NCBI GenBank assembly: GCA_017548225.1
Contig: JAFYMV010000012.1
Coordinates: 1-8,764 of the forward strand
Source: Bacteroidaceae bacterium
GTDB taxonomy: Bacteria > Bacteroidota > Bacteroidia > Bacteroidales > Bacteroidaceae
Reading direction: 5' to 3'
DNA: 8,764 bases
A program made the translations under genes and the position numbers. Of this stretch, positions 6,801 through 8,764 are shown piece after piece (within the stretch, counting starts at the first letter, position 1; each line of letters starts with the position of its first letter). Below the pieces are notes generated by a model that was not told where the DNA came from, searched no databases, and saw nothing but the letters and a program-made list of their open reading frames with translations.

Positions 6801-7866
6801 CGTAATGAATATGCCCGAAGAAGGTGTGTATTATACTATTGTTTCGGCTTGTTCTGGAACTAGAGGTGGACAGTTGATGTATGCCACTGGTGAGAATAAA
6901 ATAAAATTCGGTAATGACAAAAAAGCGTCTGATGATTCATGGATTAGACCTGAAGCTTTGTGGACAATCACGGCGGAAGGTTATTTGAAGAATCTCCAGA
7001 CGGGTTGTTCTGTATGCACTTCTTCAACTTGGGGAGGTCACCATACATTGGCTGAAGAAGGAGCAAAAGCGGTTTCTATAGAGTCACTCAGTTTGGATGG
7101 TCAGATTAAGTTGACTCCTCAAGGAGGTCATCCTTTGCATGCGCAGGAAACAGGCTCCGTAGTTGTGGGTTGGCCTTCTGGCGCTAACGATGCTTCCGCA
7201 TGGCGCATCGTGGAGGTTAAGGATATGGCTCAAGTTAAGCACCCAGTAAGCATAACCCAATACGAGCATGCAGGTCTCTATTTGAACTATCCTGTAACTA
7301 TTCCTGATGATGTGAAGGCTTATTATCTTGATGGCTCTAAGATTTCAATAGATGATAATGGAATTGGAACTTTGAAACTGACTCTGATAGATGGTAATAT
7401 TCTTCCTGCACGCACGGCTGTCATCTTGTATGCACCTCATGGGGATTATGATTTCGTCTATACAGAGGAACAAACTGATGAATATGAAAACCTCTTCACC
7501 GGTAGTACATATCAGACATATCGTGAAGCAGAAGAGAATCATAGATACTATGTATTCGGTCAAAATTATGGAGAGGTAGGTTTGTATAAGAATGGAGTGA
7601 AGTATGATGCTACAGGAGCTGAAGGTACAACTCACTATAAAATGTCAGCTAATAAAATACTCTTTGATTGGAATAATAGAGAGACAGGGCAACAAGCAAA
7701 TTCTTTCCGCTTCCTTATTGGAGAACAAACAACAACTGATATCGATGATGAGTTGATGGATGCTGATGTTGTTATCTACGACCTTTATGGTCGTCGTATC
7801 CTTGAAGTGACTACTTCGGGAATCTATCTTATCAATGGAGAGAAACATTATATTCGAGTTAAATAA
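1..7866 (+). CDS. Giant secreted multidomain protein, probable M60-like metallopeptidase/adhesin (5' partial)
   Basis: The frame is open from base 1 to the TAA at 7864-7866 and gives 2621 residues. The true start lies to the left, so the GTG at 40 is not the start. Residue numbers count from base 1. Order: M60-like C-terminal part (1-141), beta domain (146-267), helical linker (268-345), ricin-like module (346-499), three F5/8C-like modules (about 521-710, 796-977, 1056-1240) flanked by helices, duplicated beta unit (1301-1432), FIVAR-like helices (1433-1779), fourth F5/8C module (1801-1972), ricin-like modules (2039-2190, 2274-2410), terminal beta domain (2410-2574) and sorting tail (2577-2621). 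M60 peptidases of mucosal bacteria are known to pair with CBM32-type domains and to act on mucin-like glycoproteins; that role is inferred here, because the zinc site is outside the window. The protein is probably exported by type IX secretion. It could instead be a non-catalytic adhesin. The gene and its partial nature are certain; the family is likely. Confidence 0.93.
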   Translation, partial: TSRYNGSDGALSNVLAAYNTEDSDFFTNNIWALTHMYYKLFLYYHVLGHNPKFYPKLFEMLRQDPMSGGYNQNGSTSILHFYKKCCEAAGEDLTEFFRAYGFFRVMTNRLVGDYANSVYDQTQKDIDDAIAEVKALAETKGWEQNIAVLFINDDTGEQILSHRDDVEYLQPYESADSELGCYASYVNTIEPNYTYTITGNTVTMTGKGGTGIAIFNKNGELIGFSDNKTFKVSDECAVAIASGQAKVVAMKADNTPVEAVDIMDTDDNEAKHALLGELLDNAKAIVDFSDESNSKLGYYREDALTDLQTVYDNAKKVYDDRAVASYDAVYDALNVAYSEILHNDYARIGLVVGNAYRLQNKNYPERFMSVEWKKWKTEGEGENAVDVNNWIMVGETTELTDAQKWYFEESDTEGRYYIKNKSTGKYVANAIGSTAVTVDKTKEEAQTYKLEAMGNGLWALVGSDQNLHHGAWNYSYNVLGWWDNNATASQWYITAVELDDAAEKLYDLKTLIGETEALIDEVGYATQVQLQATDSLAAFHLYCNALYNRNAGNNNEDNSMNTAKLLDGDFTTHIHTDYRGGSTYEAHDDLDHYLRVDLGSGNAVSEFKFTYTTRNAGDANAHPKTIKIEGSNNLVTFEEIATLPRTGETPLPGANTNNDGRGKYTSPTITNGKEYRYLRFMVTETQGTGKSYGNHPYFYMAEFDLELDNIVKVDGKYSSEITVDELANAFNSLLSAKEIVENANSEQYATAYTALEEYYNALLADKNTIENSNLTSLKNELFTLMGNTTTLIGECGTVTFTPGTFNGKAPLQTTEVNGAFYLWTNAQSTQEGPIADLIDGNNNSYFHSDYSGNNSKDELDHHITVNLGEGNKAQEFTFKYVTRHNADTNYPKTIKVLGSVDGDTYEEITSVTDLPVGNTETYLSDTITATKYYSYLRFMVTENNNTDSSKGVKGGHHIFHMAEFELNIIGIPESYTVELGAGAGDAGTDLLIETYKKNAEAQGAYDYATSEMQVEAAIAKLQAQYDKLLAAQQSSDKAALRELVALATTLINECGTLTYVESPSTASVELKATETTGYAYLSCPYLFYDMRDNPGDSDTNCADLLDNNTSTYIHTNYNAAQSTYPHYLQVAFGANEIPLQFKFSYTTRHNGPNQVPKHIIVKGSNDGVNFKDVGEYDWEDGNSPLPTTQNTSWTAPEYLTGGYAYLRFYVTKSPASVEGATNTTTPFFAMSEFSMSYTGYAIKWNNAQHGTATNEHLIAAYEARNAANELLATTTTKDDLQAATTALQEKYTELYNAKNGIQNINFTISSNVLGGGVNYNEVDYTETLIAPSILTASELKAIALEDYVAKSITVADGVITIIYNKVYTVTITGGEGEGRVTFGDDEYANDGTFDASQNSFTAADVEAKNVEGYTKSEVTVNHETGAISVTYTLDKSALNTLLGETLELIYACDGFVNSAFVTTELLNEANAAWGTAQEALGTVQTRSELSDALNDLQAAHDKLNAAKTSAEAEAAERTALKSQLSTLITETETLIASCYDNDVLKYVNSEFVTEETISAVRTLVEAAEAKCETPGTTADEYRASISALTEAKSTLTTAIENAKAEATERNELKSQLLSFVGETETLIASCYENEVLKFINSEFVTEETISAVRTLIEAAEAKCETPGTTASEYNASITELTTAKEELATAITNAIAEAEERNAERALLNELINATKELITLCGTTPGDATQALIDEVSAAVTLAQAIADNVENTQDELTEAKEALQAKYDVLSAAQQSTAKADLLDLISQTEDLINLCGDIELSPATESEGVVTLQTEDPNAPFYLSTNATENNEGVIGNLLKDGDDYFHSAWSYAVGEAHYLQVDMGEGYALKEFVFSYTTKNNLRSPYPTEIVVSGSNDGVSFKQLDVFNEGLPTTASTSCDIRVSLNRSYRYLRFVVTKSAAEGVNCKPRDEFYCFAISKFSITEYPANETYYVASQNPNGSVTEEQLLNVFDAKNEATEFAANSYNQSELNSKKNELQALYNALLLANNTNLLPIVFTTNMENPVLYTLKSKRGDTKTLQYDPAADHMFSIAEKSDANVKQMFYFTIGDERTKVYVHPFAAGEQVLAASNTGDGAAKVFAKEKGELRYEQWTIVEVKVNEVVWYNLRPAGTSTNFSNYGGVNSKMGFYGTSNDDGSLFQFIEVDESTIEGSSAYHSLKVYYDEVTKVKSAEITGSSNVGYYPENEAIAYNLAYANAAELLNGTSDYDNYLATYKALLSANEALVMNMPEEGVYYTIVSACSGTRGGQLMYATGENKIKFGNDKKASDDSWIRPEALWTITAEGYLKNLQTGCSVCTSSTWGGHHTLAEEGAKAVSIESLSLDGQIKLTPQGGHPLHAQETGSVVVGWPSGANDASAWRIVEVKDMAQVKHPVSITQYEHAGLYLNYPVTIPDDVKAYYLDGSKISIDDNGIGTLKLTLIDGNILPARTAVILYAPHGDYDFVYTEEQTDEYENLFTGSTYQTYREAEENHRYYVFGQNYGEVGLYKNGVKYDATGAEGTTHYKMSANKILFDWNNRETGQQANSFRFLIGEQTTTDIDDELMDADVVIYDLYGRRILEVTTSGIYLINGEKHYIRVK
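802..1035 (+). other. FIVAR-like helical linker
   Basis: Residues 268-345 read as a three-helix unit: ALLGELLDNAKAIVDFSDE, then a segment with YYREDALTDLQTVYDNAKKVYDD, then SYDAVYDALNVAYSEI. The spacing of the aromatic and hydrophobic positions, with 'L..aL..A..v' in helix 2 and 'a...L..A...I' in helix 3, is typical of FIVAR-type bundles that act as stalks in surface proteins. It separates the peptidase region from the first ricin-like module. Confidence 0.5.
1036..1497 (+). other. Ricin-like beta-trefoil module 1
   Basis: Residues 346-499 contain GNAYRLQNKNYPERFMSVEW, YYIKNKSTGKYVAN and then LHHGAWNYSYNVLGWW ending in ASQWYITAVEL. The pattern 'YrL.n......yi.....gkYv......lh......v.gW.......SqW.i..v' is that of ricin-type lectin modules common in Bacteroidetes surface proteins. 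These normally bind glycans. No individual sugar-binding residue is assigned. Confidence 0.55.
1498..2319 (+). repeat. F5/8C-like (CBM32-type) module 1 with flanking helices
   Basis: A helix (LKTLIGETEALIDEVG) leads into a discoidin-type jelly roll at residues 521-710. Signature stretches are LLDGDFTTHIHTDY (564-577), HYLRVDLG, FKFTYTTRN, PKTIKIEGSNN, YRYLRFMVTE and FYMAEFDLEL. A helical hairpin (about residues 720-773) follows. F5/8C or CBM32 modules typically bind terminal galactose, GalNAc or related sugars. Unlike modules 2-4, the helix before this one ends DEVG and has no cysteine. It is the first of four copies of the same cassette. Confidence 0.75.
2320..3099 (+). repeat. F5/8C-like (CBM32-type) module 2 with flanking helices
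   Basis: The second copy of the helix/jelly-roll/helix cassette. The leading helix ends in LIGECGTVTF. Jelly-roll signatures are LIDGNNNSYFHSDYSG, HHITVNLG, FTFKYVTRHN, PKTIKVLGSVDGDTYEEI, YSYLRFMVTE and FHMAEFEL. The 'DG....yfHSdys' and 'gS.DG..yee' strings are the classic F5/8C elements. The trailing helices (about residues 984-1033) end in AKLQAQYDKLLAAQQ, almost the same ending as the last FIVAR-like unit at 5098-5337, so these linkers look interchangeable. Confidence 0.78.
3100..3900 (+). repeat. F5/8C-like (CBM32-type) module 3 with flanking helices
   Basis: The third copy. The leading helix ends in LINECGTLTYVES. Jelly-roll signatures are LLDNNTSTYIHTNYN, HYLQVAFG, FKFSYTTRHN, PKHIIVKGSNDGVNFKDV, YAYLRFYVTKS and FFAMSEFSM. 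The usual DG of the first motif is DN here, a small departure from modules 1 and 2. The trailing helical hairpin covers about residues 1253-1300 (HLIAAYEARNAANELL, then ALQEKYTELYNAKNG). Glycan binding is inferred from the fold family only. Confidence 0.76.
3901..4296 (+). repeat. Duplicated beta-rich unit between lectin modules and helical stalk
   Basis: Residues 1301-1432 split into two units of about 65 residues. They share an alternating start (INFTISSN in one, YTVTITGG in the other), a middle 'l.a..l.A' stretch (LTASELKAIALEDY, FTAADVEAKNVEGY) and an ending of the form 'sitV..G.I.v.Y' (ADGVITIIYN, ETGAISVTYT). This looks like a pair of small Ig-like or MucBP-like beta repeats acting as a spacer. 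I do not recognise a named family. Confidence 0.5.
4546..4821 (+). repeat. 92-residue tandem repeat, copy 1
   Basis: Exactly 276 bases, in frame, abutting copy 2. By hand count about 69 of 92 residues are identical to copy 2. The best-conserved core runs from NSEFVTEETISAVRTL through EAAEAKCETPGTTA. The copy has two cysteines, in IASCYD and AKCETPG, 33 residues apart. Confidence 0.9.
4822..5097 (+). repeat. 92-residue tandem repeat, copy 2
   Basis: Also exactly 276 bases. It begins ERNELKSQLLSF and carries the same core and the same two cysteines (IASCYE, AKCETPG). Most differences from copy 1 fall in helix 1 and helix 3; the helix 2 core is nearly unchanged at the DNA level too. This suggests a recent duplication or ongoing gene conversion. 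Confidence 0.9.
5338..6096 (+). repeat. F5/8C-like (CBM32-type) module 4 with flanking helices
   Basis: The fourth copy of the cassette. The leading helix ends in LINLCGDIEL. Jelly-roll signatures are LLKDGDDYFHSAWSY, HYLQVDMG, FVFSYTTKNN, PTEIVVSGSNDGVSFKQL, YRYLRFVVTKS and CFAISKFSI. The trailing helices (about residues 1986-2032) include NELQALYNALLLANN. It lies after the FIVAR stalk, so the protein presents glycan-binding modules at two separate levels. Confidence 0.76.
6115..6570 (+). other. Ricin-like beta-trefoil module 2
   Basis: Residues 2039-2190 run from LYTLKSKRGDTKTLQYDP through FYFTIGDERTKVYVHPFAAG and YEQWTIVEVKVNEVVWYNLR to GSLFQFIEVDE. The 'Y.lk..R......l.y.......Q.f.f..........vhp......W.iv.v....ynl.p' pattern suggests a divergent ricin-like trefoil. 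It is weaker than module 1 because the QxW signatures are degenerate. Confidence 0.4.
6571..6819 (+). other. Helical linker between ricin-like modules 2 and 3
   Basis: Residues 2191-2273 (YHSLKVYYDEVTKVK, then YPENEAIAYNLAYANAAELL, then DNYLATYKALLSANEALVMN) look like another three-helix spacer of the same general type as the other linkers. They lack the cysteine seen at the end of helix 1 elsewhere. Confidence 0.45.
6820..7227 (+). other. Ricin-like beta-trefoil module 3
   Basis: Residues 2274-2410 begin GVYYTIVSACSGTRGGQLMY, then ALWTITAEGYLKNLQTG, HPLHAQETGSVVVGW and ASAWRIVEVKDM. The final 'lHa.....vvgW......aSaWri.ev' matches the ending of module 1. Two cysteines in SVC and SAC are present. 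A carbohydrate-binding role is inferred from this similarity. Confidence 0.5.
7228..7722 (+). other. C-terminal beta domain of surface protein
   Basis: Residues 2410-2574 contain HAGLYLNYPVTIPDDVKAYY, a segment around GTLKLTLIDGNILPARTAVI, then HRYYVFGQNYGEVGLYKN and ILFDWN. This 'gaTLyl..pv.iP..vkAY......l..i...ilPA.taVil' pattern recurs near the C-terminus of many large secreted Bacteroidetes proteins, just before the sorting signal. No catalytic role is known to me. Confidence 0.55.
7729..7863 (+). other. Type IX secretion-like C-terminal sorting tail
   Basis: The last 45 residues contain VVIYDLYGRRI followed by GIYLINGEKHYIRVK. This matches the compact 'vYDl.GRr......GiYi.nG.K....K' tail I associate with Prevotella-type T9SS cargo. 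Such tails direct export across the outer membrane and attachment to the surface. The match is by pattern only. Confidence 0.6.
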
Positions 7867-7894
7867 GTGTGTTGATTATTGTAATAGTAAAGAT

Positions 7895-8077
7895 ATGAGA
7901 AAAGAATATATCAAACCAGAGATTGAAGTTGTCGTATTGGAAGCAATGTCTATGTTGGCTGTTTCTTCCGGAGGGAATATAAAAGTTGACGGAGAGACAG
8001 AAATTGACCCTGATAATGGTAGCGAGCTCTCAAACCGTCGCCGTAACTTTTGGAATGAAATTGATGGTGGATGGTAA
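7895..8077 (+). CDS. 60-residue small protein with leader-like N-terminus, unknown function
   Basis: The ATG at 7895 is preferred over any start inside the upstream gene because the protein then begins MRKEYIKPEIEVVVLEA, the pattern 'M+K.Y.kPe.e.v' that I recall for a widespread group of Bacteroidales small proteins. It begins 28 bases after the upstream stop, so it is probably co-transcribed with the giant gene, and it ends just before a strong terminator. No canonical Shine-Dalgarno is seen, only an A-rich stretch (TAGTAAAGAT), normal for Bacteroidetes. Residues 18-27 (MSMLAVSSGG) form a short hydrophobic patch ending in a double glycine. The remainder is acidic, with an RRR cluster at 48-50 and an aromatic end (FW...GGW). 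It could be a secreted or processed peptide, or a partner of the large protein. The function is unknown. Confidence 0.7.
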   Translation: MRKEYIKPEIEVVVLEAMSMLAVSSGGNIKVDGETEIDPDNGSELSNRRRNFWNEIDGGW

Positions 8078-8098
8078 TGTTGGCTTTTGGCCAATAGC

Positions 8099-8141
8099 AA
8101 TAAAAATAGGAGATGTCCGAAAGGCATCTCCTATTTTTATT
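8099..8141 (+). terminator. Strong hairpin terminator, probably bidirectional
   Basis: The arms AAAAATAGGAGATG (8102-8115) and its perfect complement (8125-8138) pair. Above them CC/GG pairs close a GAAA tetraloop (8119-8122), with one bulged T at 8116. Outer A-T pairs extend the stem to about 8099-8141. The run of T on the right serves the + strand transcript ending at 8077. The run of A on the left gives a T-run for minus-strand transcription coming from hpt. Confidence 0.9.
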
Positions 8142-8146
8142 CTTAT

Positions 8147-8367
8147 GTCTAAACTCACATCTAAAAACTCAAAGCTCACAACTCATAACTAATTACTGTA
8201 GTTTAGGAGTTTAGAAGTTACGCTCCGCTTAGGAGTGTAGACAATAGAGTAGTGAGATGTGAGTTTTATCGTGCCATGAATATTTATTGTTCCATCAAGG
8301 TGTAATAAGTGGCTGGCGATGAGTGGTATTGTCTATACTCCTTAACTCCTTCACTCCTTTACTCCCC
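8147..8367. repeat. Intergenic degenerate ACTC/GAGT repeat region
   Basis: This fills most of the 336-base gap between the small protein and hpt; no gene is seen in the gap. The word GTCTANACTC occurs at 8147-8156 and 8331-8340. Its complement occurs at 8233-8242 and, with one change, at 8207-8216. AAACTCACATCT (8151-8162) has a perfect inverted copy at 8255-8266. ACTC-type words start at 8153, 8167, 8181 and (ACT only) 8195, an exact 14-base period. TTAGGAGT occurs at 8203 and 8229. The middle (8267-8327) shows no structure I can name. It may be a dispersed intergenic repeat of the genome. Confidence 0.6.
8336..8367. repeat. Four-copy 8-bp tandem repeat (NACTCCTT)
   Basis: Four uninterrupted 8-base units begin at 8336, 8344, 8352 and 8360: TACTCCTT, AACTCCTT, CACTCCTT and TACTCCCC. 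Only the first base varies, until the final unit ends CC. Confidence 0.92.
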
Positions 8368-8373
8368 AAAAGG

Positions 8374-8401
8374 AAAAAGCAGCGGCATAGCCGCAAAAGC
8401 T
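8374..8401 (-). terminator. Probable hpt terminator
   Basis: Read on the minus strand, a GCGGC-TAT-GCCGC hairpin (8394-8382) lies about 19 bases after the hpt stop. An outer AGC/GCT pairing (8401-8399 with 8380-8378) extends it across an internal loop, and a run of T (8378-8374) then follows. The five-pair GC stem is short, so it may be a weak terminator backed up by the bidirectional hairpin at 8099-8141. Confidence 0.6.
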
Positions 8402-8413
8402 CTCATTCCACAA

Positions 8414-8764
8414 TTACTCTATCACCTGATAGATGTGGGGGAGGTTGCGGCCTTCGTGGTTGTAGTCAAGACCATAGCCTACGATAAAGTCGTTCTCAAT
8501 GTCAAAGCAACGATAATCGATCTTCAGATCTACCTTCAAGCAGTCGGGCTTTACGAAAAGTGAAGTGATGTATACCTCTTTGGGTTTTTTTTCGCCCAAG
8601 ATGTGGAGCATCTCCTTCATGGTGAGTCCTGACTCGATGATGTCCTCAATGATGACTACTGTGCGGCCCTCTACATTCTCTTTCAGGCCGATGAGTTGTT
8701 TTACATCACCTGTAGACTGGTCGCCCTCGTATGAGGCAAGGCGTACGAAGGTAATCTCGCAGGG
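8414..8764 (-). CDS. hpt: Hypoxanthine phosphoribosyltransferase, C-terminal 116 residues (5' partial)
   Basis: The minus-strand frame is open from the right edge to the TAA at 8416-8414. The M at 8618-8620 is internal, not the start. Signatures in order are TFVRLASYEGDQSTGDV (the mobile active-site loop), VVIIEDIIESGLT (8659-8621, the PRPP-binding motif with the E-D pair), ITSLFVKP (the conserved lysine stacking on the purine) and VGYGLDY (8482-8462) followed by RNLP. The enzyme converts hypoxanthine or guanine plus PRPP to IMP or GMP in purine salvage, in the cytoplasm. Family members are about 175-180 residues, so roughly 60 N-terminal residues are off the window. All visible catalytic motifs are intact. 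The gene is convergent to the surface-protein unit and is unlikely to share its function. Confidence 0.95.
   Translation of the reverse strand, partial: PCEITFVRLASYEGDQSTGDVKQLIGLKENVEGRTVVIIEDIIESGLTMKEMLHILGEKKPKEVYITSLFVKPDCLKVDLKIDYRCFDIENDFIVGYGLDYNHEGRNLPHIYQVIE

Noticed and set aside
7835..7894. Upstream start for the small protein, overlapping the end of the large gene
   Set aside because: It would add 20 residues unlike the family pattern. Starting at 7895 restores the expected MRKEYIKPE beginning and avoids the overlap.
7867..7894. Promoter for the small gene
   Set aside because: No convincing Bacteroidetes TAnnTTTG element at a suitable distance from 7895; co-transcription with the large gene is simpler.
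8080..8094. Small TTGGC/GCCAA hairpin right after the small gene
   Set aside because: Only five pairs and no T-run follows; the hairpin at 8099-8141 is the far better terminator.
7876..8127. Minus-strand frame across the small protein and terminator
   Set aside because: It runs through the terminator hairpin and is antisense to the better supported small gene.
8147..8367. CRISPR array
   Set aside because: The repeated words are only 8-14 bases, degenerate and in both orientations, with no constant-length spacers and no cas genes.
8309..8563. Plus-strand frame of 84 codons at the right
   Set aside because: It overlaps hpt in antisense and runs through the tandem repeat and the hpt terminator; its product has no recognisable features.

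Overview
The window most likely comes from a gut or oral Bacteroidales bacterium, probably Prevotella/Segatella-like. Three things point there. The giant surface protein combines an M60-type peptidase end with F5/8C, ricin-like and FIVAR-like modules. Its C-terminus ends in the GRR...GIY..NG form of a type IX secretion tail. The intergenic DNA carries A/T-rich ACTC/GAGT repeats of a kind I associate with this group. This assignment is inference from protein style; there is no rRNA or marker gene for taxonomy.

Layout. Positions 1-7866 (+) are one uninterrupted reading frame, already open at the left edge, encoding the last 2621 residues of a very large secreted multidomain protein. In order it has: the C-terminal part of a probable M60-like (enhancin-type) metallopeptidase, with the HExxH site lying off the window; a beta domain; a helical linker; a ricin-like module; three F5/8C-like (CBM32-type) sugar-binding modules, each between short helical segments; a duplicated beta unit; four FIVAR-like helical units, two of them a 92-residue tandem repeat; a fourth F5/8C module; two more ricin-like modules; a terminal beta domain; and a sorting tail. 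Only 28 bases later a 60-residue small protein (7895-8077, +) follows. It has a basic, leader-like start and an LAVSSGG segment. A strong hairpin at 8099-8141, T-rich on both strands, closes this unit.

Positions 8142-8413 hold no gene. They contain degenerate direct and inverted ACTC/GAGT repeats, a clean four-copy 8-bp tandem repeat (8336-8367) and a probable terminator for the gene coming from the right. That gene (8414-8764, -) is the C-terminal two thirds of hypoxanthine phosphoribosyltransferase (hpt), a purine-salvage housekeeping enzyme convergent to the accessory unit.

Functional reading. The large protein looks like an exported glycoprotein- or mucin-targeting peptidase/adhesin that holds many carbohydrate-binding modules on helical spacers. 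The small protein is probably co-transcribed with it and is the least explained element here. hpt is unrelated to this role.
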